Source: Nautilia sp. PV-1 (GTDB lineage: Bacteria > Campylobacterota > Campylobacteria > Campylobacterales > Nautiliaceae). Taken from it: 64,000 nt of DNA. The notes beneath the pieces were generated by a model that was given only the letters and a program-made list of their open reading frames with translations, was not told where the DNA came from and searched no databases. The stretch lies in the NCBI RefSeq assembly GCF_004006315.1, contig NZ_CP026530.1, forward strand, positions 1,478,501 through 1,542,500, in the 5' to 3' direction. The translations under genes were made by a program, and so were the position numbers. This document shows positions 44,950 through 53,767 of the stretch, one piece after another. The stretch's first letter is position 1. The number at the start of each line of letters is the position of its first letter.

Positions 44950-46343
44950 CTGCCTCTTCCGCCTGATCTACCGCCTCTGAAGTTTCCTCTTCTTCCTCTT
45001 TTTTTGTCTCTGTCGTTTCCGCCTTTTGAATTTTTACTTCTTTCAATAAGTCTTTTGGCTTCATTCAGACTTTTACCGATTCTCTCTTTTCCGTCGGCTT
45101 CTTTTTCAAAAAGCATGCTTGCAAATTTTGTCGCAATAGTAAACAGGTCAAAATCATTTTGCAATACTTCAACAATTTCAATTGATTTGTCATTAGGCTT
45201 AATACTGCTGATTTTTTCCATAATTTTTTGAATTTCTGTATTTTTAACGTCGCTTAAAGTCGGAACCTCTTTAAGTTCTATTTTAGAAATTTTCTGAATT
45301 TTGCTTAAAGCTCTGAATTCATGAGGCGTTACAAGCGATATCGCCATACCCTCTTTGCCGGCTCTTCCTGTTCTTCCGATTCTATGCACGTAACTTTCAG
45401 GATCTAGCGGTAAGTGATAGTTAAATACGTGTGTTACGTCGTTTACGTCAAGTCCTCTTGCCGCAACATCTGTAGCTACAAGGATTTCGATTCTGTTGCC
45501 TTTAAATCCTCTTATAACCTCTTCTCTTTTTCTTTGGTCCATATCTCCGTGAAGACCTTTTGCGTCAAATCCTACACCGCTTAAAAATTCAGCTACTAAA
45601 TCAACGTCTTTTTTAGTTCTGCAAAAAACGATAGCCTTGCTAGGCTGTTTATAATCGATAAGTCTTATTAAAGCGTCGTTTCTTTCATGTTCGTCAATCA
45701 CATAAAAATATTCTTTAATATTTTCGTTTGTAACTTCTTTTTTGGTAATCTGAATAAATTCAGGTTCTTTTAAAATTGTCTGGGCAAGACTTAAAATCGG
45801 TTTTGGCATAGTGGCGCTGAATAACAGTGTCTGTCTGCTGCTCGGAACGTATTTGAAAATTTCTTTAATATCGTCCAAAAATCCCATATCAAGCATTTCA
45901 TCCGCTTCGTCAAGCACTACGTATTCAGGTGCTATATCGATTTTACCACTGCTTAAAAGATCTATAAGTCTTCCGGGAGTCGCTACGATTACTTCCGAAT
46001 TTTTAATATGATTAATCTGTCTTGAATAGCTGCTTCCTCCGTAAACTGTTGCAGTATGAATTCCGAGATATTTTCCGAATCTGAAAATCTCTTCGCTTAC
46101 CTGAATTGCAAGTTCACGGGTTGGTGTAATAATTAATGCTTTTTGACCTTTTTTAAGCATATTAAGTATAGGTAGACCGAATGCCGCAGTTTTCCCTGTA
46201 CCCGTCTGGGCCTGAGCTACGATATCTCTTCCTTCTAATACTGCAGGAATCGCTTTTTCCTGAATCGGACTTGGTTTCTCAAAACCGATTTCTTCCAATC
46301 TTCTTAATAATTCTTTTTTTAAATTAAAATCTGTAAATGTCAT
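44940..46343 (-). CDS. DEAD-box ATP-dependent RNA helicase
   Basis: 467 residues. Q motif FEKPSPIQ, motif I AQTGTGKT (about 46-53), DEAD near 154, SAT, and HRIGRTGRAGK. The C-terminus is an RGG-type basic tail (RGNFRGGRSGGRGRRR) that binds RNA. Resembles RhlE/CsdA-like helicases acting in ribosome assembly or mRNA decay, and could work with RNase Y. Monocistronic with AAGGAA upstream. Confidence 0.93.
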   Translation of the reverse strand: MTFTDFNLKKELLRRLEEIGFEKPSPIQEKAIPAVLEGRDIVAQAQTGTGKTAAFGLPILNMLKKGQKALIITPTRELAIQVSEEIFRFGKYLGIHTATVYGGSSYSRQINHIKNSEVIVATPGRLIDLLSSGKIDIAPEYVVLDEADEMLDMGFLDDIKEIFKYVPSSRQTLLFSATMPKPILSLAQTILKEPEFIQITKKEVTNENIKEYFYVIDEHERNDALIRLIDYKQPSKAIVFCRTKKDVDLVAEFLSGVGFDAKGLHGDMDQRKREEVIRGFKGNRIEILVATDVAARGLDVNDVTHVFNYHLPLDPESYVHRIGRTGRAGKEGMAISLVTPHEFRALSKIQKISKIELKEVPTLSDVKNTEIQKIMEKISSIKPNDKSIEIVEVLQNDFDLFTIATKFASMLFEKEADGKERIGKSLNEAKRLIERSKNSKGGNDRDKKRGRRGNFRGGRSGGRGRRR

Positions 46344-46395
46344 TTTTTTCCTTATTTTATTATATTGTTATATTTACAACTGTGCTGTTTTACCT

Positions 46396-46430
46396 TGAAG
46401 CATACGCTTCATAACTTCACAACTTATCTA
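46396..46430. repeat. Hairpin followed by octamer array
   Basis: TGAAGC-ATAC-GCTTCA (46396-46411) runs into three 8-bp units CTTCATAA, CTTCACAA, CTTATCTA (46407-46430). The same octamer family occurs at 53023-53119. Confidence 0.6.
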
Positions 46431-46451
46431 TATAGCTATTTTAAAGCTAAA

Positions 46452-47006
46452 TTAATGGCAGTAGAGTTTATAGTTTAAGTAAGTGTTTTTAAAATATGGA
46501 GGATAAGGGATAATTGCCGAAAAGTTTTTAACTTCTCCAGGCAACAGTCCGTCTTTTATTATCACTCTAGTCGCTTTAATAGTATTAGGTCTGGACTGTC
46601 TTTTATCTTTGCTTCCGAATATATTCAAACCTCCCGGTTTAAAAAATGTTCCTTTGGTAAATCCTCCGCCCCAGCCGTTATTAACCAGTTTTATTTCCAG
46701 TTTGCAATAGTTTATTTTAAATTTACCTATATTTTTAACTCTACCTTTTAAAACTAACGTTTCATTGATCAAAACTCTTCTTTGCTTTACGTTTAAAAGC
46801 TCGGCTTTTTTGGTATATTTTTCCAAAATGGCAAGCCCTAATACCGCCCCGAAAGCAGTAACTACAAACGAAGCAAATATCATACTCAATAGCAGTTTAT
46901 TGTTATTACCGGCAGCTTTTATGGATACTATTATTAAAAATATAAATAAAACTAAAAAGAAAACTATGTCCAGCCAGTGAAGTATAGTGAAATAAGGAAT
47001 CATCAT
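46452..47006 (-). CDS. DUF2393-like membrane protein
   Basis: 184 residues with two hydrophobic segments (about 12-30 and 40-62) and a periplasmic beta-rich domain ([25 protein letters not shown]). It resembles the DUF2393 proteins of epsilonproteobacteria, from memory; function unknown. The ATG overlaps the hisIE stop (ATGA), so it is translated with hisIE. Confidence 0.65.
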   Translation of the reverse strand: MMIPYFTILHWLDIVFFLVLFIFLIIVSIKAAGNNNKLLLSMIFASFVVTAFGAVLGLAILEKYTKKAELLNVKQRRVLINETLVLKGRVKNIGKFKINYCKLEIKLVNNGWGGGFTKGTFFKPGGLNIFGSKDKRQSRPNTIKATRVIIKDGLLPGEVKNFSAIIPYPPYFKNTYLNYKLYCH

Positions 47007-47665
47007 TTTTTTCTGTTCCTTTTCTCTTCTATCCCGCTTACGCCTTCTCTTCTTTTAAGTTCTTCCAAAACGGCTTCCGGATGAATATTTTTTAAAGCTA
47101 ATGCAATTAATGTATGAAAAGCGAGATCCGCCGCTTCATAAATAATTTCTTTTTTGTCATTATCTTTAACTGCAAAACAAAACTCCGCCGCTTCTTCCGC
47201 TACTTTTTTAAGAAGTGAATTTTCACCTTTGTGGTATAATGAAGAAACATATGAAGTTTCAGGATTAGCATTTTTTCTATCAAGTAAAGTATGATAGAGT
47301 TCGTCGATGAAATTATACTCTATTTCTTTTACTTTGTCCAATATTATTTCATTTGAGTCGAGTTTTGTAAAAAAACAGGACTTTCTTCCAGTATGGCAGG
47401 CCACTCCGTTTTGCTTTACTTTCAGCAAAATCGTATCATTGTCACAGTCTATTAATATATCTTTTACTTCCTGCGTATGTCCGCTGCTTTCACCTTTTTT
47501 CCAAAGTTTATTTCTGCTTCTTGAAAAATAGTGAGCATATCCCGTTTGTTGGGTAAGTTTTAAAGCTTCTTCATTCATATAAGCCAGCATTAACACTTCG
47601 TTAGTATCCGCATCCTGAACAATAACAGGAACAAGACCCCCGCTTTTTTCGAAATCTACCATCAT
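47003..47665 (-). CDS. hisI: Bifunctional histidine biosynthesis protein HisIE
   Basis: Phosphoribosyl-AMP cyclohydrolase (N-terminal, DCDNDTILL and [10 protein letters not shown] zinc site at about 92-101) fused to phosphoribosyl-ATP pyrophosphatase (C-terminal, from about 113, with [12 protein letters not shown]). Second and third steps of histidine synthesis. 220 residues. Its ribosome-binding site lies in the end of the SPFH gene. Confidence 0.95.
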   Translation of the reverse strand: MMVDFEKSGGLVPVIVQDADTNEVLMLAYMNEEALKLTQQTGYAHYFSRSRNKLWKKGESSGHTQEVKDILIDCDNDTILLKVKQNGVACHTGRKSCFFTKLDSNEIILDKVKEIEYNFIDELYHTLLDRKNANPETSYVSSLYHKGENSLLKKVAEEAAEFCFAVKDNDKKEIIYEAADLAFHTLIALALKNIHPEAVLEELKRREGVSGIEEKRNRKK

Positions 47666-47670
47666 AATCC

Positions 47671-48741
47671 TTATTTATTTGTAGATATTACTTTTTTATT
47701 ATCGTCAATATTCATCCAAATATTAGGTACCGCCCCGCCTGGAGTTAAGAAAATTTTAGCGTCTTTATTCACTTTAAGAGCTTCATTAAACTGTTTTTGA
47801 ACTTCTAAAGCTTTTAATTTAAGCAAATTCGAGGTTAATGATTCGCTTATAATTTTATTCGCCTGTGCCTGAGCTTTTGATTCTATAAGCATAGCCTGCG
47901 CTTTACCTTTTGCTTCTATTTCTTTAGCCTGAGCGTTACCTAATGCAATCGCCGCTTTTTTCTCAGCTTCCTGTTTTGCTCTTAATACTTCGTATTTTGC
48001 TCTTTCGGCTTCCTGTTTGGCAATCTGCACTCTTTCAATTTGCGTTTTAATGTTTTGAGGAAGAATTATATCCCTTAACTGAAAACTTTCGAAAATAACA
48101 GGTTTATGAGGAAGTTTCGCCAGCTGTTCTCTCATTTTCGCTTCTATTAAAGTTGCTATTTCGTTTCTTTTTACAGGCAGTTCTTCAGCCGGATATTTGC
48201 CAATAACGTTTCTGACCACATCCCTTACCATAGGATTGATTATTTTATCTTCCCAGTTTTTACCGTATGTTTCAAGCGTATAGGCTGCTTCGTTCGGATT
48301 TAGTCTGTAGCTTACCGAAAGCTCAACTAGTATCGGAAGTCCTCTTGCGTCAAGCACGTTAATAGCAGGATATACTTTTATAGTGCCGTATCTGTCCGCC
48401 ATGCTTCCTGCTTCATTGCTTATTCTTTTATAATTAATCATATGAACTTTAGTATCCACTACATATACTTTTTGTATTACTGGTACAAAAAAATGAAGTC
48501 CCGGCATTAAAGGTTTTTGTTCAAATTTACCTGTAGTTGCCAAAATACCGACTTCTCCAGAATTAATTACAACCCACGGTTTAAAAAGCAGGCCTATTAT
48601 AAATATAGCAGCTATTATTATAATTCCGAAACCGCTGTTCCCCTGAATAAATTTAGGAGGCTCAAACTTGGGAGGTTCAAACTTATTTTCGTTTTTATTG
48701 TTATTTTTATCGTTCATCCATCCATTTAAATCTGCTGGCAT
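47671..48741 (-). CDS. SPFH/prohibitin-family membrane protein
   Basis: 356 residues. An Asn/Lys-rich cytosolic start, one transmembrane helix (about 37-55, [15 protein letters not shown]), then an SPFH (band 7) domain and a long Ala/Glu/Lys coiled coil (about 225-310, [19 protein letters not shown]). Such proteins form large rings that organise membrane proteins or regulate FtsH. Located just upstream of hisIE with a 5-bp gap, functionally unrelated. Confidence 0.9.
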   Translation of the reverse strand: MPADLNGWMNDKNNNKNENKFEPPKFEPPKFIQGNSGFGIIIIAAIFIIGLLFKPWVVINSGEVGILATTGKFEQKPLMPGLHFFVPVIQKVYVVDTKVHMINYKRISNEAGSMADRYGTIKVYPAINVLDARGLPILVELSVSYRLNPNEAAYTLETYGKNWEDKIINPMVRDVVRNVIGKYPAEELPVKRNEIATLIEAKMREQLAKLPHKPVIFESFQLRDIILPQNIKTQIERVQIAKQEAERAKYEVLRAKQEAEKKAAIALGNAQAKEIEAKGKAQAMLIESKAQAQANKIISESLTSNLLKLKALEVQKQFNEALKVNKDAKIFLTPGGAVPNIWMNIDDNKKVISTNK

Positions 48742-48764
48742 TAAATTCCTTTTTATTTGTAAAT

Positions 48765-48797
48765 TAAGATTAAAAATCTCTTATTTGAGATTTTAAC
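48765..48797 (-). terminator. Terminator after ilvE
   Basis: AAAATCTC/GAGATTTT stem with a 6-base loop; on the minus strand the second arm continues into further T-rich sequence. Separates ilvE from the SPFH operon. Confidence 0.65.
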
Positions 48798-48806
48798 CTT
48801 TTTTTA

Positions 48807-49721
48807 TTATATATGTGTTAAATAATGTTTATAGCTTTTATCTCTTCCGTAAACAACGTCAAAATAAGCTTCTTGAAGTTCTTTTGTAATTTCTCCCCTT
48901 TTACCGCTTCCGATAATTCTTCCGTCAACCTCTCTGATTGGAGTAACTTCAGCAGCGGTTCCTGTAAAAAACGCCTCATCGGCAATATAAACTTCATCTC
49001 TTGTAATTCTTCTTCTCTCAACCGGAATATCTCTTTCCCTTGCAAGTTCAAGTACAGTTGCCTGAGTGATTGACTCAAGTGAGTTGTCGTTTGGAGGAGT
49101 GATCAGCACACCGTCTCTTACTATAAAGAAACACTCACCGCTTCCTTCGGCAATAAACCCTTCGTCATCAAGCATCAGCGCTTCTTCATATCCCGCTTCA
49201 ATAGCCTCGTATTTAGCCATTTGCGAATTTAAATAATTGGCAACCGCTTTTGCTTTTCCAAAATTCGCCTTTACCGGATTTCTTGTAATAGAAGAAACTT
49301 TTACCCTGATTCCGTTTTCAAGTCCTTCTTCTCCAAGATATGCACCCCACTCCCATGCGGCAATCGCAACATGAACAGGTGCGCCGATATGATAAAGACC
49401 CATTTTACCGTAACCTAAAAATATAAGAGGTCTGATGTAAACGTTTCCTTTAAAATCATTTTTTCTTAGCAGTTCAAGCTGTGCTTCTTCAAGCTCTTCC
49501 TGAGAAAAAGGAACATCGATTTTTACTATTTTTGCCGAATTTATAAGTCTTTTCGTATGATCCTGCAGTCTGAAGATAGCCAGACCGTCTTCTGTCTGAT
49601 AAGCTCTTGTTCCTTCAAAAACACCGTTTCCGTAATGCAGGGTATGAGTTAAAACATGAACTTTAGCGTCATTCCAAGGAATAAACTCGCCATCCATCCA
49701 AATCAGTTTTGCTTCATTCAT
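48807..49721 (-). CDS. ilvE: Branched-chain amino acid aminotransferase
   Basis: PLP transaminase for Val, Leu and Ile, 304 residues. LTHTLHYGNGVFEGTRAY near 25-42 and AVANYLNSQMAKYEA near 160 flank the PLP Lys; EGSGECFF and GTAAEVTPI are class IV motifs. AAAAAGGA upstream. Divergent from the aldehyde dehydrogenase gene. Confidence 0.96.
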   Translation of the reverse strand: MNEAKLIWMDGEFIPWNDAKVHVLTHTLHYGNGVFEGTRAYQTEDGLAIFRLQDHTKRLINSAKIVKIDVPFSQEELEEAQLELLRKNDFKGNVYIRPLIFLGYGKMGLYHIGAPVHVAIAAWEWGAYLGEEGLENGIRVKVSSITRNPVKANFGKAKAVANYLNSQMAKYEAIEAGYEEALMLDDEGFIAEGSGECFFIVRDGVLITPPNDNSLESITQATVLELARERDIPVERRRITRDEVYIADEAFFTGTAAEVTPIREVDGRIIGSGKRGEITKELQEAYFDVVYGRDKSYKHYLTHI

Positions 49722-49749
49722 TATTATATATCCTTTTTTGGGCTAATTT

Positions 49750-49765
49750 TATCAAAAATTTGATA
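49750..49765. promoter_or_regulatory. 16-bp palindrome in the ilvE/ALDH divergent promoter
   Basis: TATCAAA-AA-TTTGATA, symmetrical. It overlaps a minus-strand TAAAAT (-10 for ilvE) and lies just upstream of TATAAA (49773) for the ALDH gene, so one factor could control both. Confidence 0.45.
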
Positions 49766-49809
49766 TTATTACTATAAATACAACTTTTACAACCCTATAA
49801 GGAGCAAAA

Positions 49810-51228
49810 ATGGAACTGATAGCCAAAAAACTGATAGGCTCAAAAGAATTTGACGGAGAGCTTGGAGAAATAGTAAATCCTTACACCAAAAAAGTAACCA
49901 GCAAATATGTAAAATGCAGCGCTGATGATGCAAAAAAAGCCCTTGAAACCGCAAAAGAGGCTTTCAAAAACACTAAAAATTCGCCGCTTCATCAAAGAAT
50001 AGCATGGATTGAAGATGTCGCAGACAGACTTGAAAAAAGAAAAGACGAATTTGCCGAATATATAACGCTTGAAGTGGCTAAACCTATCTCCCAGTCAAAA
50101 GTGGAAGTTCAAAGATGTATAGAAAACCTTAGAATCTGTGCGGCGGAAGGCTACAGAATAGTAGGTGAAACTATACCTACGGATGCAACTGAGAGCGGAT
50201 TTAAAACTACCGCGTTTTATAAAAGAGTGCCTGTAGGCGTTGTGGTTGCGATTACACCTTTTAATTTCCCTCTGAACCTCGTAGCCCACAAACTTGCCCC
50301 CGCTCTGGTAGCCGGAAACAGCGTGGTGCTCAAACCTACTCCCGAAGCCCCTTATACCGCATACGCTTTTGCTAAACTTTTTATAGAAAGTAAATACGCG
50401 ATAAAAGACGCTTTAAGCGTCGTATACGGAGATGCCGAGGTCGGAAGCGCTCTTGTTACAAGCCCGATTCCGAGAAAAATATCTTTTACGGGAAGTGTAC
50501 CTGTGGGTAAAATAATACTTCAAAGCGCAGGAATTAAAAAAGTAACGCTTGAACTCGGAGGAAACGCCGCTACGTTTGTGGAAAGCACGGCGGACCTGGA
50601 CTGGGCAGCCAAGCGCTGCGCAATAGGAGCGTTTGCAAACAGCGGACAGGTATGTATATCACTGCAGAGAATATACGTAGATGAAAAAATATATGAAGAA
50701 TTTGCGGTGAAACTTGGCATTGAAGCTTCTAAACTTAAAGTCGGAAGCCCGTTTGAAGAAGATACGTTTATGGGACCGTTAATTAATGAAGAAGCTGCAA
50801 TAAGAGCCGAAAAATGGATTCAAAGCGCCGTAAACGAAGGTGCGAGAATAATAGCCGGAGGCAAAAGGGAAGGCAATATACTCTCACCTACCATATTGGC
50901 CGACGTAACCGATGATATGAACGTTGTATGCGAAGAAGTCTTTGCTCCAATTGTAAGTTTGGTAAAAGTTCCTTCCTATGAAGTAGCCGTAGAAAAAATG
51001 AACGATTCTCCATACGGACTTCAGTTTTCAATGTTCAGCAACAGAGTGGATCTGATGAACAGGGCCATTGACGACTTTGAAGCGGGAGGAGTTATAATAA
51101 ACGACATTCCGACTTTAAGATTTGACATCCAGCCTTACGGAGGAGTCAAACTCTCAGGCATCGGAAGAGAAGGTCCTAAATATGCCATTGAAGACATGAC
51201 GGAAATAAAATCTATCGTAATCCGTTAA
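49810..51228 (+). CDS. NAD(P)-dependent aldehyde dehydrogenase
   Basis: 472 residues. Catalytic Cys in NSGQVCISLQR (about C282), general base Glu in LELGGNA (about E248), and N in TPFNFPLN near 160. The sequence resembles lactaldehyde or succinate-semialdehyde-type enzymes, with glyceraldehyde-3-phosphate dehydrogenase (GapN) type as an alternative; the substrate cannot be read. Strong AAGGAG box. Confidence 0.92.
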   Translation: MELIAKKLIGSKEFDGELGEIVNPYTKKVTSKYVKCSADDAKKALETAKEAFKNTKNSPLHQRIAWIEDVADRLEKRKDEFAEYITLEVAKPISQSKVEVQRCIENLRICAAEGYRIVGETIPTDATESGFKTTAFYKRVPVGVVVAITPFNFPLNLVAHKLAPALVAGNSVVLKPTPEAPYTAYAFAKLFIESKYAIKDALSVVYGDAEVGSALVTSPIPRKISFTGSVPVGKIILQSAGIKKVTLELGGNAATFVESTADLDWAAKRCAIGAFANSGQVCISLQRIYVDEKIYEEFAVKLGIEASKLKVGSPFEEDTFMGPLINEEAAIRAEKWIQSAVNEGARIIAGGKREGNILSPTILADVTDDMNVVCEEVFAPIVSLVKVPSYEVAVEKMNDSPYGLQFSMFSNRVDLMNRAIDDFEAGGVIINDIPTLRFDIQPYGGVKLSGIGREGPKYAIEDMTEIKSIVIR

Positions 51229-51416
51229 ATAAGCCCCGCTTCATTTAAAATCGGAAGAATTTTTTCCCATATTTCTTCCAGTTTTTCTTCTATATATGAA
51301 ATACTTTTTTTCTCTTCATACCATTCTTTTAAATGATTTATTGCGTTTTCTTTTTCAAAATCGTTTAATGATTTGTCATTTTTTATTTTTTCTATTGCTT
51401 TATTTAGTTTTTCCAT
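51225..51416 (-). CDS. Small helical protein of unknown function
   Basis: 63 residues, highly charged and alpha-helical in appearance (KLNKAIEKIKNDKSLNDFEKENAINHLKEW...). No hydrophobic segment. AAAAAGGA precedes the ATG, and the gene directly follows the 51417 gene, so the two form a pair. Overlaps the convergent ALDH gene by four bases. Family not recognised; could be the small partner of the 98-residue protein. Confidence 0.6.
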   Translation of the reverse strand: MEKLNKAIEKIKNDKSLNDFEKENAINHLKEWYEEKKSISYIEEKLEEIWEKILPILNEAGLI

Positions 51417-51713
51417 TTAAAATCCTTTTTTACCGCATTTCCATCCGCGTCTGTTTTTAAATTCATCCGGAAATGTTATATCTAAATCCAAATCTTCAAG
51501 CTCTTCTAAAGAATTTATTTTCATAAATATTATACCATTATCCCTGAGTTTTTTAATTACATCCGAAGGCATCGAACGCCCTATTACCATCTTAATTCCA
51601 AGTTTTTCACATTCAAATTCAAGATTATAGCTTTTTCTTACTTCCCCGTTTACTAAAATATCCGCGGGATAATCGGCAAGTTCTCCGTCTTTAACAAGCA
51701 CTATTGTTTTCAT
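51417..51713 (-). CDS. 98-residue protein of unknown function, possibly NifX-like fold
   Basis: Soluble protein with beta-alpha-beta style segments (IVLVKDGELADYPADILV, KMVIGRSMPSDVIKKLRDNGIIFMKI) that loosely recall the dinitrogenase FeMo-cofactor (NifX/NafY) fold; similarity is weak. Ends with a basic tail containing one Cys (RGWKCGKKGF). AAAGGA box and ATG are clear. Followed without gap by the 51225 gene. Confidence 0.6.
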   Translation of the reverse strand: MKTIVLVKDGELADYPADILVNGEVRKSYNLEFECEKLGIKMVIGRSMPSDVIKKLRDNGIIFMKINSLEELEDLDLDITFPDEFKNRRGWKCGKKGF

Positions 51714-51729
51714 GTTTTCCTTTCATATG

Positions 51730-51785
51730 TTGGTTATTAGTATATTTGTTATGGTTATTTGTCCGGTTTTTAAATGGTTACAGGT
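51730..51785 (+). repeat. Degenerate heptamer array upstream of the 51417 gene
   Basis: GGTTATT occurs twice exactly 21 bases apart, with intervening units AGTATAT and TTGTTAT, then further degenerate units. Similar to 41104. The rest of the 144-bp gap to 51857 has no gene. Confidence 0.45.
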
Positions 51786-51845
51786 ATTCTGCCATACACT
51801 CTCTGTGCCCAAAAAATTTGCAATTTTTCTGAAACTACATTTTTC

Positions 51846-51880
51846 CATTCTTCATTCTCAATTCTCCATTATCAATTCTT
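51846..51880 (-). repeat. Heptamer array running into the lhgO 3' end
   Basis: Five plus-strand units CATTCTT, CATTCTC, AATTCTC, CATTATC, AATTCTT; the last three encode the C-terminal residues of the downstream oxidase (stop at 51858). Confidence 0.7.
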
Positions 51881-53006
51881 CAAGCACATATTTAGCAAAC
51901 GCAAAGCTCGCTGTAAAAGCAGGACTTACGGCGTTTAATATATGAATCTGGTTTTCTTTTCTCTCAACCAGAAAGTCCATAACAAGCTCGTTTGTGTTTT
52001 TGTTAAGCAGCTGCGCCCTGATTCCCGATGTCATAGGTTTAAATTCGCCTCTTAAATTTTTAACCAGCTTTTTAGCTTCGTTTATAAGGTTGCTTGGGAT
52101 ATAGTATCTCATCTCATACAGCGCCAGATCTCTGAAACCGAATGAATTTTTAATAAACAGTTTTGCTTCAAGAGATAAAATTTCTATCATTTCTCTGAAA
52201 CTAAACCTGCTCGTCATTGTATAGTTTTCCCTCCAAAACGCAGGTATCGCCGTAGGCCCTATTTTAATGGTGTTATCCGCCATAAGCGTGAAATGGACTC
52301 CCAAAAACGGATTTTTAATGTTAGGCACGGGATAAATCTGCGTTTTTATCCTGTCGCTTCCGAGATATTTTCTGTATAAGCCTTTAAACGGCAGCATCGT
52401 ATATTCAAGCCCCACTCCGTTTTGATGGGCTATTTTATCGGCGTAAAGACCTGCGGCGTTTATTAAAAAATCATAGCTTTGATTATATTTTTCATAAGGC
52501 GTATTAAATACGAATTTCACACCTTTTTCTTCAAGCTTTCGTTTTAATACCGAGCATACTTCCCTGGGATTTACCGTAGCGGTATTTGGAGAATAAAGGG
52601 CAAATTTGTATGTTTTGGCGTTCGGGTCTATTTTTTCGGCTTCTTTTTCGGTAATTAAATACGCTCCCGCGTTATTGGCAATGCTTCTTTTTGCAAGTTC
52701 GTGAAGTGTTTTGATTTCATCTTCGTTTTTAGCGACTACCAGCTTGCCCGTTTCATTGACACCGATACCGTTTGAATAGCAAAATTCTTTCATAAGCCTG
52801 TTGCCTTCGGCAGTCAGTTTCGCTTTCAAAGAATCGCTGGAATAATAAAATCCGGCATGTAAAACCCCGCTATTTTTACCGCTTGCGTGAAAAGCCTCGT
52901 GAGGCTCTTTGTCTATAATCGTTATTTCGTCGTCAGGATTTTTATTTATCCATTCATATGCCAGCGTCATTCCGATTATTCCCGCACCTACAACAAGTAC
53001 TTTCAT
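51858..53006 (-). CDS. FAD-dependent L-2-hydroxyglutarate oxidase family protein
   Basis: 382 residues. FAD motif GAGIIG (7-12), HASGKNSGVLHAGFYYSSDSLKA (about 40-62) which is the LhgO signature, and a C-terminal GIRAQL. The family oxidises L-2-hydroxyglutarate to 2-oxoglutarate and donates to quinones; other 2-hydroxyacids are possible. AAAAGGAG box. Its last residues are encoded by 7-bp repeats. Confidence 0.88.
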   Translation of the reverse strand: MKVLVVGAGIIGMTLAYEWINKNPDDEITIIDKEPHEAFHASGKNSGVLHAGFYYSSDSLKAKLTAEGNRLMKEFCYSNGIGVNETGKLVVAKNEDEIKTLHELAKRSIANNAGAYLITEKEAEKIDPNAKTYKFALYSPNTATVNPREVCSVLKRKLEEKGVKFVFNTPYEKYNQSYDFLINAAGLYADKIAHQNGVGLEYTMLPFKGLYRKYLGSDRIKTQIYPVPNIKNPFLGVHFTLMADNTIKIGPTAIPAFWRENYTMTSRFSFREMIEILSLEAKLFIKNSFGFRDLALYEMRYYIPSNLINEAKKLVKNLRGEFKPMTSGIRAQLLNKNTNELVMDFLVERKENQIHILNAVSPAFTASFAFAKYVLEELIMEN

Positions 53007-53022
53007 TATGCTCCTTTTAATT

Positions 53023-53062
53023 AAGTTGTGAAGTTGATAAGCAGATAAGTTGTTAAGGTTTT
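53023..53062 (+). repeat. Octamer array upstream of lhgO
   Basis: Five 8-bp units, AAGTTGTG, AAGTTGAT, AAGCAGAT, AAGTTGTT, AAGGTTTT. The first 11 bases are inverted at 53080-53090. Confidence 0.75.
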
Positions 53063-53079
53063 TTCTTCCCTCTTATATC

Positions 53080-53119
53080 CTTCACAACTTACCTACTTAC
53101 CCACTCACTAATTCATCAT
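53080..53119 (+). repeat. Octamer array at the recO 3' end, inverted to 53023
   Basis: Units CTTCACAA, CTTACCTA, CTTACCCA, CTCACTAA, TTCATCAT. The last unit overlaps the recO stop codon. AAGTTGTGAAG (53023-53033) and CTTCACAACTT (53080-53090) are exact inverted copies. Confidence 0.75.
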
Positions 53120-53733
53120 ATCCCAAGCTCCAAAATCTGCCACAGTTTTTCAATCTCTTCATCACTGAAAAGAAGCGTCTTTTTTTCATCAAAAAGAAGC
53201 TCTATTTTTTCCCTTTCAAACCCGTTACTCATGATACATTTCTCATGAGCCGGCAGATAGCTTCTTGCAAGGGCTACTTTTTCATTGATTTTATTTTCAC
53301 ATAAAAAACAGATAAAATCGTTATGAAGCCTTCCTTCTTTATCTAACAGATTTATATAATGTTCTATAACTGCTCTTTTTACATCTCTTTGATGTAAATT
53401 CTCACACAGTTCATATAGTGAATTATAATAAAATTCGTCTACTTTGCTCACATCTGTGAAATGCCTGTTTAACAGCTGTATATATCTTTTGAAAAAAATC
53501 GTTTTATTCATATCAAAAAGAAATTTAAAAGGTATCTGAGTAACGTGTCTTAATCGTTGTATAGTGGTTTTGGAGGTTTCTTCCACATGAAAATCAATTA
53601 AATACCCGACATTTATATATGAATGTCTGGCCCCGTAAAATCTGTAAAGACTCAACACTTCGTTTTTTGTCAAAATTCTGACAATTAAATCTTCATCCCT
53701 GACTCTTACAGTGCTTAATATAAAACCCTTCAA
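53116..53733 (-). CDS. recO: DNA repair protein RecO
   Basis: RecFOR pathway mediator, 205 residues, the short epsilonproteobacterial form. The N-terminal FILSTVRVRDEDLIVRILT OB-fold pattern, LYRFYGARHSYI and a Cys pair (CFLCENK) near 135 support it. TTG start with AGGAAG. It lies between the oxidase and the hydrolase genes. Confidence 0.85.
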   Translation of the reverse strand: MKGFILSTVRVRDEDLIVRILTKNEVLSLYRFYGARHSYINVGYLIDFHVEETSKTTIQRLRHVTQIPFKFLFDMNKTIFFKRYIQLLNRHFTDVSKVDEFYYNSLYELCENLHQRDVKRAVIEHYINLLDKEGRLHNDFICFLCENKINEKVALARSYLPAHEKCIMSNGFEREKIELLFDEKKTLLFSDEEIEKLWQILELGI

Positions 53734-53767
53734 TTCACTTCCTAGTTTTTGTGAATTATATAATAAT

